This document shows positions 56,800-64,000 of a stretch of DNA of 64,000 nt, piece after piece. Position 1 is the stretch's first letter. Every line of letters begins with the position of its first letter. The translations under genes and the position numbers were made by a program. The notes beneath the pieces are model-generated. The model worked only from the letters and a program-made list of their open reading frames with translations, searched no databases and had not been told where the DNA came from. Source of the stretch: Rhodanobacter sp. B05 (lineage in GTDB: Bacteria > Pseudomonadota > Gammaproteobacteria > Xanthomonadales > Rhodanobacteraceae); contig NZ_MUNU01000019.1 in the NCBI RefSeq assembly GCF_002001085.1, positions 581,681-645,680 of the forward strand, given 5' to 3'.

Positions 56800-57657
56800 A
56801 TGCCCGAACTTCCGCTTGTTGTATGGATCACCCTGGCCGCCGTACTCGGCCTGCTGGTAGGCAGTTTCCTCAACGTGGTGATCCTGCGCCTGCCCGAGCG
56901 CATGGCGGCGGGCTGGCGCCGGGAAGCGCGCGATGTGCTGGAGCTCGAGGCCGATGCGGAGCCGCTGCCACCAGGCATCGTGCGCGAGCCTTCGCACTGC
57001 CCGCAGTGCAAGCACCCGCTGTCGGCGGCGGACAATATTCCGCTGTTCGGCTGGCTGCTTCTGCGCGGGCGTTGCCGCTACTGCAAGACGAAGATCTCGA
57101 TCCAGTACCCGCTGGTGGAACTGCTCGGCGGGGTGTTGAGCGCCGCGGTGGTGTGGAAATTCGGACCGACCTGGGTCGCGCTGGCGGGCTTGGTGTTCAC
57201 CTGGGTGCTGATCGCTGCGGCCGGCATCGACTTTCGCACGCAGTTGCTGCCCGACCAGCTGACCTTGCCACTGCTGTGGCTGGGCCTGTTGCTGTCGCTG
57301 CTGCCGATGTTCGTCAGTGCGCCGGCGGCCATCGTCGGCGCCGCGATCGGTTACCTGAGCCTATGGAGTGTGTACTGGGGTTTCAAGCTGCTCACCGGCA
57401 AGGAAGGCATGGGCTACGGCGACTTCAAGCTGCTCGCGGCGCTCGGTGCATGGATGGGGCCGGTGGCGCTGTTGCCGACGATCCTGCTGTCCTCGCTGAT
57501 CGGCGCCCTGGTCGGTGGCAGCCTGATCGCCCTGCGCAGGCACCAGCGCGAGATCCCGATGCCGTTCGGGCCGTTCATCGCCGCCGCCGGCTGGGTCTGG
57601 TTCATCGCCGGGCCCGAGCTGCTGCGGGGCTACATGCATTTCACCGGCTTGCGATGA
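56800..57657 (+). CDS. pilD: Prepilin peptidase / N-methyltransferase PilD
   Basis: Bifunctional inner-membrane aspartic protease that cleaves prepilin leaders (before the Phe of both pilins here) and N-methylates the new terminus. The 285-residue protein has the cytoplasmic zinc motif C67-x2-C70...C92-x2-C95, and the two catalytic aspartates at Asp144 (GIDFRTQLLPD) and Asp208 (GYGDFKLLA). About eight membrane helices. ATG 56800 follows the repeat block by 14 bases; coaE is coupled through ATGA. Confidence 0.97.
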   Translation: MPELPLVVWITLAAVLGLLVGSFLNVVILRLPERMAAGWRREARDVLELEADAEPLPPGIVREPSHCPQCKHPLSAADNIPLFGWLLLRGRCRYCKTKISIQYPLVELLGGVLSAAVVWKFGPTWVALAGLVFTWVLIAAAGIDFRTQLLPDQLTLPLLWLGLLLSLLPMFVSAPAAIVGAAIGYLSLWSVYWGFKLLTGKEGMGYGDFKLLAALGAWMGPVALLPTILLSSLIGALVGGSLIALRRHQREIPMPFGPFIAAAGWVWFIAGPELLRGYMHFTGLR

Positions 57658-58277
57658 GCGGACGTCCGCACGCCATGGTGGTGGCGCTGACCGGCGGTGT
57701 CGCCGCCGGCAAGTCGGCGGTGGCACGGCGCTTCGAGGCGCTGGGCGTGCCCGTTCACGACGCCGACGTGGCCGCCCGCGAGGTGGTCGCGCCAGGCTCC
57801 GACGGGCTGGCCGCGGTGGTTGCCGTGTTTGGTCGCGACGCCCTCGACAAGAGCGGTCAACTGGATCGCGCGACGATGCGCCGGCGCGTGTTTGCCGACC
57901 CCGCGGCACGCGGCACGCTGGAAGCGATCATCCACCCGCGCGTGCGCGCCTGGCTGCGCGAACGCGTGGCGGCCGAGAACGCTCCGTATTGCCTGCTGGC
58001 CATTCCCTTGCTGGCCGAGAACATCGCGCAGTACCGCTGGGTCGACCGCGTGCTGCTGGTCGACGTACCCGAATCGGTGCAGCTTGACCGCCTGATCGCC
58101 CGCGACGGCACCGATAAGGCACTGGCCCTGCGCATGATCGGCCAGCAGGCCAGCCGCGCCGAACGACTCGCCCTGGCCGACGACGTGATCGAGAACAGCG
58201 GCGACGAAGGCGCGCTGGATGGCGCGGTCGCCGACCTGCACCAACGCTATCTGGAGCTCGCCAAAAGCAGGACCTAG
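57654..58277 (+). CDS. coaE: Dephospho-CoA kinase
   Basis: Final enzyme of coenzyme A synthesis, phosphorylating the 3'-OH of dephospho-CoA with ATP. The P-loop is GGVAAGKSAVARRF near the N-terminus, followed by the D-A-D motif and the IIHPRVRAWL block. 207 residues is typical. Start overlaps the pilD stop by four bases; the pilD-coaE pairing is widespread in gammaproteobacteria. Convergent with the mutT-like gene. Confidence 0.95.
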   Translation: MSGRPHAMVVALTGGVAAGKSAVARRFEALGVPVHDADVAAREVVAPGSDGLAAVVAVFGRDALDKSGQLDRATMRRRVFADPAARGTLEAIIHPRVRAWLRERVAAENAPYCLLAIPLLAENIAQYRWVDRVLLVDVPESVQLDRLIARDGTDKALALRMIGQQASRAERLALADDVIENSGDEGALDGAVADLHQRYLELAKSRT

Positions 58278-58295
58278 GCGTCCGGCGGAGCCTGT

Positions 58296-58712
58296 CTACC
58301 GGATACGTTCCAGCAAGGCTCGCAGGATCGGACCGTCGGCCGGCGTCAGGATCGCCGGATCGATCCGATCCGGTGGCGACCACTGCAGCGCCTGTCCCTC
58401 CAGCGACTGTGGCAGCCCGCGCCACTGCTCGACGCACCACGCGTCGAGCATCAACTCACGATCGTCGTAACGCCACGGCACGCGGATCAACGGCCGGGCG
58501 TCCAGCAGCTCGATGCCGAGTTCTTCCTGCAGCTCGCGCGCCAGCGCGGCCAGCGGCGTCTCGCCGGGTTCGAGCTTGCCGCCGGGAAACTCCCACAGAC
58601 CCGCCAGATGCTTGCCGGCGGGACGCTGCGCCAGCAACACGCGCCCGCCCGCATCCAGCAGCAGGCCGGCCATCACGTGCATGACCGCTGGCGACGCGGC
58701 AGGTGCGGGCAT
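58296..58712 (-). CDS. mutT: MutT-type Nudix hydrolase (8-oxo-dGTP diphosphatase-like)
   Basis: A 138-residue Nudix enzyme. The Nudix box is exact: GGKLEPGETPLAALARELQE followed by E-L-G-I. Size and the W-E-F-P-G-G-K motif fit MutT-like sanitising of 8-oxo-dGTP, which complements MutY in the window; other oxidised nucleotides are possible substrates. Its start overlaps the folA stop by one base (TGATG), so it is translated with folA. Confidence 0.88.
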   Translation of the reverse strand: MPAPAASPAVMHVMAGLLLDAGGRVLLAQRPAGKHLAGLWEFPGGKLEPGETPLAALARELQEELGIELLDARPLIRVPWRYDDRELMLDAWCVEQWRGLPQSLEGQALQWSPPDRIDPAILTPADGPILRALLERIR

Positions 58713-59200
58713 CAGGCGCTGCGCAGGTACTCGACCATGTCGAAGTCGTAGGCATGCTCGGCGTCGGCCTTGTGATGCACGCGCGACACCTCGGTCCAGT
58801 CGCTGAAGTGGACGCCGGGGAAGAAGGTGTCGGCCCCGTCGATGGCGGCGCTGACCCAGGTCAGGTACATGCGACGCGCCCGTGGCAGCGCCTCGGCGAA
58901 AACCAGGCCACCGCCGATCACCATCAGGCCGGTGTCGCTGCAGCGCGCCTGCGCTTCTTCGATCGAGCGGACGGTGATCTGGCCGGGAAACGGCGCCTCG
59001 TGCCGCCGCGACAGCACCAGATTCACCCGGTCCGGCAAGGCACGCCCGATCGACACGGCGGTGTTGTAACCCATCAGCACATTCTTGCCGGTGGTCAGCT
59101 GCTTGAACCAGCGCAGGTCGTCGGGCAGGTGCCACGGCAGCTGACCCTTGCGGCCGATGGCGAAGTTTTCATCGAGTGCGGCAATCAGCGAGACAGCCAT
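58712..59200 (-). CDS. folA: Dihydrofolate reductase
   Basis: Reduces dihydrofolate to tetrahydrofolate with NADPH. The 162-residue protein begins MAVSLIAALDENFAIGRKGQ and continues LPWHLPDDLRWFK, which holds the catalytic acidic residue and substrate-binding residues. GYNTAVSIGRALPDR and VIGGGLVFAEAL are the NADPH-binding segments. It functions with thyA, located 139 bp upstream on the same strand, in thymidylate synthesis. Typical length. Confidence 0.96.
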   Translation of the reverse strand: MAVSLIAALDENFAIGRKGQLPWHLPDDLRWFKQLTTGKNVLMGYNTAVSIGRALPDRVNLVLSRRHEAPFPGQITVRSIEEAQARCSDTGLMVIGGGLVFAEALPRARRMYLTWVSAAIDGADTFFPGVHFSDWTEVSRVHHKADAEHAYDFDMVEYLRSA

Positions 59201-59339
59201 GGGAAATCCTTGGAGACATGATCAACGGGAAGGTACGCCGCTGGGGCGCCACCGGATGCGTGGAATCTTAGCAGGCTGCACTGCTCCGGCGGAGGGACCA
59301 CGCGCGCGACCATGCGTGGGCGCGGCGCGGCGGCGCGGG

Positions 59340-60134
59340 CTAGACCGCCACGACGCCCTTGATCGCCGGGTGCGACTGATAACCCTCGATCGCAACGTCC
59401 TCATAGCGGAAGTCGAAGACCGAGCGCACCTCGGGATTGAGCAGCAGTCGCGGCAATGGCAGCGGTTCGCGACTCAGTTGCAGGCGCGCCTGCTCGACAT
59501 GGTTGTTGTACAGGTGGGCATCGCCCAGCGTGTGCACGAAATCGCCCACGCCGAGCCCGCAGACCTGGGCCACCATGTGGGTGAGCAGCGCATAGCTGGC
59601 GATGTTGAACGGCACGCCGAGGAAGATGTCGCCCGAACGCTGGTACAGCTGGCAGCTCAACTTGCCGTCCGCCACGTAGAACTGGAACATCGTGTGGCAT
59701 GGCAGCAAGGCCATCTTCGGCAGTTCGCCGACATTCCACGCGCTGACGATCAGCCGGCGCGAATCGGGATTGCGCCTGATCTCGTCGACCACCCAGGCGA
59801 TCTGGTCGACCACGCTGCCATCGGCGGTGCGCCAGGCGCGCCATTGCTCACCATAGACCGGGCCGAGATCGCCGTTCGCATCGGCCCACTCGTCCCAGAT
59901 GCGCACACCGTGCTCTTTCAGGTAGGCGATGTTGGTGTCGCCGCGCAGGAACCAGATCAGCTCGTGCACGATCGATTTCAGATGCAGCTTCTTGGTGGTG
60001 ACCAGCGGGAAACCTTGCGCGAGATCGAAGCGCATCTGCCAGCCGAATACGCTGCGCGTGCCGGTGCCGGTGCGGTCGGCCTTTTCGTTGCCGTGGTCGA
60101 GCACGTGTCGGAGCAGATCGAGATAGGGACGCAT
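59340..60134 (-). CDS. thyA: Thymidylate synthase
   Basis: Methylates dUMP to dTMP using methylenetetrahydrofolate. The 264-residue chain has the catalytic cysteine in [12 protein letters not shown], and the [19 protein letters not shown] signature that follows. Arginine-rich phosphate-binding segments ([13 protein letters not shown]) are intact. Same strand as folA; lgt lies upstream, with a long palindrome between. Confidence 0.97.
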   Translation of the reverse strand: MRPYLDLLRHVLDHGNEKADRTGTGTRSVFGWQMRFDLAQGFPLVTTKKLHLKSIVHELIWFLRGDTNIAYLKEHGVRIWDEWADANGDLGPVYGEQWRAWRTADGSVVDQIAWVVDEIRRNPDSRRLIVSAWNVGELPKMALLPCHTMFQFYVADGKLSCQLYQRSGDIFLGVPFNIASYALLTHMVAQVCGLGVGDFVHTLGDAHLYNNHVEQARLQLSREPLPLPRLLLNPEVRSVFDFRYEDVAIEGYQSHPAIKGVVAV

Positions 60135-60150
60135 CGCCGAATTCTAACGC

Positions 60151-60251
60151 GTAGGAGCCCGCTGGCGGGCGATGCTCTTTGGCTCTTGCGAATCCCAAAT
60201 CCCGAATCCCAAATCCCGGCCCAAGAGCATCGCCCGCCAGCGGGCTCCTAC
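60151..60251. repeat. Perfect 29-bp inverted repeat (GTAGGAGC family)
   Basis: Arms 60151-60179 and 60223-60251 are perfectly complementary, with a spacer made of tandem AATCCCAA/AATCCCG units. The right arm contains the lgt stop codon (60248-60250, complement). Same family as 2621-2695 and 37662-37732. Confidence 0.9.
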
Positions 60252-61135
60252 GAGGGTTGTATGGCCAGCGGCAGCGTGGGCGCGCGCCGCGACATCGCGA
60301 TCAGCACCAGCCCAACCACGATCAGCGGCAGCGACTGCATCTGCCCCATCGTCACCCACGAGGTGCCGAACAGGTAGCCAAGCTGTGGATCGGGTACGCG
60401 CACGAACTCCACCGCGAAGCGGAACACGCCATACAGCAGCGCGAACAGGCCCGATACCAGATAGCGCGGCCGCGGCTGCAGCGACACCAGCCACAGCGCC
60501 AGGAACATCACCAGCCCTTCCAGGCCGAGCTCGTACAGCTGCGACGGGTTGCGCGGCAGGCCATCGAACTGTTGCAGCGATGGCAACCAGGCAGGATGCG
60601 CCGCCACCCACGCCACGTCCTCGGCGTGGGCATTCGGAAAGATCATCGCCCACGACAGATCGGCGGGCTTGCCCCACAGCTCGCCGTTGATGAAGTTGCC
60701 GAGCCGGCCCAGGCCCAAGCCGATCGGCACCAGCGGCGCCACGAAGTCGACCGTGTCGAAGAAGTGCAGCGCCTGGCGACGCGACCACCACCAGCCCGCC
60801 GCAAGCACGCCGAGCAGGCCGCCGTGGAAGCTCATGCCGCCGTCCCACACTTTGAACAGCGCCAGCGGATCGGTCCAGATCCAGTGGATGCCGCCTTCGT
60901 AGTAGAACAGCATGTACCAGATCCGCCCGCCCACGATCACACCCAGCATGCCGTAGAACAGCAGGTCGCCCAGCGCATCGCGACTCACCGGCAAACGGCC
61001 GCGCCGGCGCCGGTACTCGCCGAGCACCGCGACGAAGAAGAACCCCAGCAGGTACATCAGACCGTACCAGTGCACCTGGACCGGGCCGAGGTGGAAGGCG
61101 ACCGGATCGAAATGGACGACGAAAGGCTGCGACAT
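60248..61135 (-). CDS. lgt: Prolipoprotein diacylglyceryl transferase
   Basis: Inner-membrane enzyme that transfers diacylglycerol from phosphatidylglycerol to the cysteine of prolipoproteins; it would modify the lipoproteins encoded at 1-1258 and 22603-23112. The 295-residue protein has seven helices, the H-x-G-G-L motif [13 protein letters not shown] and the Lgt signature [20 protein letters not shown] 61135 is preferred over one 15 codons upstream. The stop codon lies inside the adjacent palindrome, so the terminal few residues are repeat-derived. Confidence 0.96.
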   Translation of the reverse strand: MSQPFVVHFDPVAFHLGPVQVHWYGLMYLLGFFFVAVLGEYRRRRGRLPVSRDALGDLLFYGMLGVIVGGRIWYMLFYYEGGIHWIWTDPLALFKVWDGGMSFHGGLLGVLAAGWWWSRRQALHFFDTVDFVAPLVPIGLGLGRLGNFINGELWGKPADLSWAMIFPNAHAEDVAWVAAHPAWLPSLQQFDGLPRNPSQLYELGLEGLVMFLALWLVSLQPRPRYLVSGLFALLYGVFRFAVEFVRVPDPQLGYLFGTSWVTMGQMQSLPLIVVGLVLIAMSRRAPTLPLAIQPS

Positions 61136-61201
61136 GCGAACGACACTGATCGGGCAAAGGCCAAGTGTAGCGGCACGCACCGCGTCCCGGGCCAGCGCGT
61201 T

Positions 61202-61230
61202 TTGCGAGGCTTGCGCGGAGCCGCTAAAAT
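61202..61230 (+). promoter_or_regulatory. Candidate sigma-70 promoter
   Basis: TTGCGA (61202-61207) and TAAAAT (61225-61230) with a 17-bp spacer lie between divergent lgt and the S9 peptidase gene, oriented to the latter. A start near 61237 would give a leader of about 195 bases. Confidence 0.4.
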
Positions 61231-61430
61231 CTTCGGCGCACGCGGCCTGTTCCGGGGAAATCGGGGACGAAACGGGCCAGCGAGCCAGTCGGGGGAAATC
61301 GATGACGCTTCATCTGTTGCCTGCACGGGCCGAATCGGCCCCTGCCGGTGACCGCATTGGCGACGCTCGCCTTCCACGACAACGCCCCGCGACCGTGCTC
61401 TCCGCCCCGATCCGATTCAGAGGAACCACC

Positions 61431-63404
61431 ATGCTCCGTGCGTTGCGCCATCTGCTGACCATCGCCTTGTTGTGCACTCCGCTCGCGGCGCTGACCGCCC
61501 CGGCGGCCCTGCTGCCGGTCGGGGATTTCGCCCGCCATCCCCAGCTGAGCAATCCGTCGCTGTCGCCGGACGGCCAGATGCTGGCGGTGTCCGTGCGCAA
61601 CACCGACAAGGACGGCAGCGACAGCTACCAGCTGGCGGTGCTGCACCTGCCCGACCTCAAGGTGCTCAGCCGCCTCGACATGGCGCGACGCAACGTGCCG
61701 GGACAAGTGGTGTGGGTGAGCAATACGCGGCTCGTGGTGGCGCTGGCCTACCAGTCGGCGTGGCTGGACATCCCGCAGATGACCGGCGAGATCGTGGCAC
61801 TGGACTATGACGGCAGCCACAAGGCCACCCTGTACAGCCTGCGCGCCCGCGGCAGCTCGATCCATTCGCAGGACATGCCCATTGGCTACGCCACGATCGC
61901 CGATGTGCCGGAGCCACGCAACAACCACCTCTACGTCGACCTGCATCCGGCATCTACCGGCAACTACACCTTGTTCAGCTCCGACAGCAGCATGATCTAC
62001 GACGTCGACACCAGCAGCGGCGCCGCCACGCTGATAGGCAAGATCAACAAGGGCAGCATGCACTTTGTCATGCACGACGGCATCGCACGCTTCGCGGTCG
62101 GTTCGCCCGACGCGGGCGCGACGATCAATACCTACACCCGCGACAACAAGGATCAACCGTGGCGCCTGATGCCGGCCAGCGTCACCGGAAAGTTGCTGAC
62201 CCCCGAGCGGATCAGCGCCGACGGCAGCCGCATGTGGTCGATGTACAGCGCCAACGGCGGCCCGGAACAACTGGTGTCGAGCAAGCTCGATGGCAGCGAC
62301 CGCGAGGTGCTGGCCAGCGACAGCTTTGCCTCCGTCGGCGACGTCCTGTGGGCACCGCACCACGGCGCGCCGTACGCGGCGAGCCTGGCGGTCGGCCGGC
62401 CGCATTTCGTGGCGTTGGACGACAACCCGCTGGCCCAAGTGCTGCAGGCGCTCAGCGAGAAGTTTCCGGACGAGGCGATCGACATCGCCGGCCACAGCGA
62501 CGATGGCATGGTGCTGCTGATCCACGCATACAGCGACCGCGACCCCGGCACCTATGCCTTGTTCGACCGGAACAGCATGAACCTGCGACCGCTGTTCCAG
62601 AGCGAGCCATGGATCAAGTCGGCACAAATGGCGGTGCGCAAGCCAATCCGTTTCAAGGCCGGCGATGGCATGGAGCTGGACGGTTACGTGACCGTGCCGC
62701 TCGACGGTGCCAGGTCCCACCCGATGGTGCTGGTACCGCATGGCGGCCCGATCGGCATCGCCGATGGCTGGGCCTACGATGCCGACGCGCAGTTCCTGGC
62801 CACCCGCGGCTATACGGTGCTGCAGGTCAACTATCGCGGTTCTTCCGGCCGCGGCATGAACTTCCAGCATGCCGGCTACAAGCAGTTCGGCGACCGCATC
62901 CAGCACGACCTGATCGACGGCGTGCATTGGGCGATCGACCAGGGCTATACCGACAACAAGCACATCTGCGTCTACGGCGGCAGCTTCGGCGGTTACTCGT
63001 CGCTGATGCAGCCGATCCTCGCCCCGGGCCTGTACCAGTGCGCGATCGACTATGCCGGCGTGGCCGACTGGGCGATCGGCATGGAATACAGCGACACCAG
63101 CCACTTCACCATCGGCAAGACCTATTTCGCCAACGCGATCGGCGACGTGGCGGCCGCCCGTGCGATCTCGCCGCTGTACCAGTTGGACAAGTTCAACGTG
63201 CCGGTGCTGATCGCCCACGGCAAGGCCGACCCGCGGGTGCCGTTCCGCAACGCCACCGCGTTGCGCTCGGCGCTGGACAAGGCCGGCAAGCCTTATGTGT
63301 GGCTGGTGAAACCGAAGGAAGGCCACGGCTTCTACAGCGAGGCGGATCGCACCGACCTGCTGCAGCACATGCAGGATTTCCTGGCCAAATATCTGGGCGG
63401 CTGA
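61431..63404 (+). CDS. Secreted S9-family peptidase
   Basis: A 657-residue serine peptidase with a signal peptide (LRALRHLLTIALLCTPLAAL, cleaved near residue 23-25). A beta-propeller-like N-terminal domain precedes the alpha/beta-hydrolase domain with the catalytic Ser in G-G-S-F-G-G (near residue 520), Asp in HGKADPRVP (near 598) and His in KEGHGFY (near 630). Shorter than the paralogue at 27846-29984. ATG 61431 follows AGAGGAACC, a good ribosome site; the upstream in-frame residues are not signal-like. Confidence 0.92.
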   Translation: MLRALRHLLTIALLCTPLAALTAPAALLPVGDFARHPQLSNPSLSPDGQMLAVSVRNTDKDGSDSYQLAVLHLPDLKVLSRLDMARRNVPGQVVWVSNTRLVVALAYQSAWLDIPQMTGEIVALDYDGSHKATLYSLRARGSSIHSQDMPIGYATIADVPEPRNNHLYVDLHPASTGNYTLFSSDSSMIYDVDTSSGAATLIGKINKGSMHFVMHDGIARFAVGSPDAGATINTYTRDNKDQPWRLMPASVTGKLLTPERISADGSRMWSMYSANGGPEQLVSSKLDGSDREVLASDSFASVGDVLWAPHHGAPYAASLAVGRPHFVALDDNPLAQVLQALSEKFPDEAIDIAGHSDDGMVLLIHAYSDRDPGTYALFDRNSMNLRPLFQSEPWIKSAQMAVRKPIRFKAGDGMELDGYVTVPLDGARSHPMVLVPHGGPIGIADGWAYDADAQFLATRGYTVLQVNYRGSSGRGMNFQHAGYKQFGDRIQHDLIDGVHWAIDQGYTDNKHICVYGGSFGGYSSLMQPILAPGLYQCAIDYAGVADWAIGMEYSDTSHFTIGKTYFANAIGDVAAARAISPLYQLDKFNVPVLIAHGKADPRVPFRNATALRSALDKAGKPYVWLVKPKEGHGFYSEADRTDLLQHMQDFLAKYLGG

Positions 63405-63423
63405 CGCGCGCCCTGGATCCCGG

Positions 63424-63927
63424 TTACAGAAACACGGGCCGATCCGGCAATTCGTCCGGGTCGGCCTTGTCGTTGCCGGGGAAATGTTTCAGCAACAAGG
63501 CATGCGTGGCGGCAATCCCGGCGAGGCTGCCTTCGCGCCACTGCTTGCGCGCATAGCTGTCGCGCATGCGCGAGCAGATCGCTTCCCATTCGCCCGGCGC
63601 CACCCGCGCGACGATGCCGCGGTCGGCCACGATCTCGATGCGATGCTCGGCGAGCAGCACGTACAGCAACACCCCGCTGTTGTGTTCGGTATCCCACACG
63701 CGCAACTGGCTGAACGCCTGATGCGCGCGGGCCGCGGCGTCGAGCCCGCCCAACACCGCGAACGGATCGAGCCGCGACTCGATCGCCACGCACACCTCGC
63801 CCTGGTGCGTGTGTTCGCCGGCGGCGATCGCCGCGGTGATCTCGTCCAGCAAGGCAGCAGGAAAGCGCCGCCGCAGCTGGAACCAGCCTTCGAACAGGTT
63901 CGCCAGCAGTCGTTGCATGCGCGCCAT
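63424..63927 (-). CDS. TPM-domain protein (TLP18.3/Psb32/MOLO-1)
   Basis: A 167-residue soluble TPM-domain protein. The segment GEVCVAIESRLD near residue 45, then RVWDTEHNSGVLLYVLLAEHRIEI and VADRGI mark the fold. It lacks a signal peptide or membrane anchor, as in the second TPM gene of LemA-TPM-TPM clusters of proteobacteria. ATG 63927 begins one base after the upstream gene's stop, so the two are coupled. Function in bacteria is unclear; an envelope-related role has been suggested. Confidence 0.85.
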   Translation of the reverse strand: MARMQRLLANLFEGWFQLRRRFPAALLDEITAAIAAGEHTHQGEVCVAIESRLDPFAVLGGLDAAARAHQAFSQLRVWDTEHNSGVLLYVLLAEHRIEIVADRGIVARVAPGEWEAICSRMRDSYARKQWREGSLAGIAATHALLLKHFPGNDKADPDELPDRPVFL

Positions 63928-63928
63928 C

Positions 63929-64000
63929 TCACCAACTCCCCGAGGCACCGCCGCCGCCGAAGCTGCCGCCGCCCCCGCTGAAACCGCCGCCACCGAAACC
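63929..64000 (-). CDS. TPM-domain protein with glycine-rich tail (C-terminal end only)
   Basis: Only the last 23 codons are in the window. They encode a glycine/serine/phenylalanine tail (G-G-G-F-S-G-G-G-G-S-F-G-G-G-G-A-S-G-S-W) that is typical of YgcG-type TPM-domain membrane proteins. The stop is one base before the start of the next TPM gene. The identity is inferred from this tail and from the neighbour. Confidence 0.7.
   Translation of the reverse strand, partial: GFGGGGFSGGGGSFGGGGASGSW

Overview
The window is a G+C-rich, densely packed bacterial chromosome segment. Gene content and order (hemA-prfA, rsmD/ftsY, coaD-ferredoxin-ggt, pilB-pilC-pilD-coaE, folA-thyA-lgt, a three-gene pntA/pntAB/pntB transhydrogenase) fit a gammaproteobacterium of the Xanthomonadales (Lysobacterales), most likely Rhodanobacteraceae. 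That placement is inferred from gene order and protein style, not from a search. I see no rRNA, tRNA, CRISPR array or complete insertion sequence.

Left part (1-30 kb) is core housekeeping: a TPR lipoprotein, heme and translation genes, an acylphosphatase/TlpA/YihY operon, WrbA, two GNAT acetyltransferases, an AidB-like acyl-CoA dehydrogenase, SufT, the proton-translocating transhydrogenase (its operon split by an oppositely oriented sigma-factor cassette), cytidine deaminase, Nudix hydrolases, gamma-glutamyltransferase, CoaD, RsmD, FtsY, MutY and a secreted S9 peptidase.

Middle part (30.2-52.6 kb) is a surface-glycan region embedded in the type IV pilus locus. It begins with a GT2 / methyltransferase / GtrA / GT-C operon. 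Two type IVa major pilins follow, each preceded by a sigma-54-like GG-N10-GC site, and then two TMTC-like membrane TPR proteins that are candidate pilin O-glycosyltransferases. Next comes an A+T-richer operon: sugar aminotransferase, acyl carrier protein, two KAS III enzymes, a Rieske oxygenase, an SDR, a PglD-like acyltransferase and an FkbM methyltransferase. This looks like a route for building an unusual acyl group on a dedicated carrier protein and attaching it to an amino sugar. An opposing operon (GT2, GT4, methyltransferase, GT2, Wzx-type flippase) and a VapBC module close the region. A 136-bp non-autonomous element with IS50-like ends and a 9-bp target duplication sits immediately upstream of that opposing operon.

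Right part (52.7-64 kb) returns to core genes: pilB, pilC, (a DUF559 endonuclease gene inside tandem repeats), pilD, coaE, then mutT-like, folA, thyA, lgt, a second S9 peptidase and two TPM-domain genes at the edge. Several families of intergenic palindromes recur through the window, and copies of one family supply the stop codons of hemA and lgt and lie inside the frame of a membrane-protein gene. My central hypothesis is that the island between pilA and pilB makes and attaches an acylated, possibly oxygenase-tailored, amino-sugar glycan to pilin or another surface molecule.
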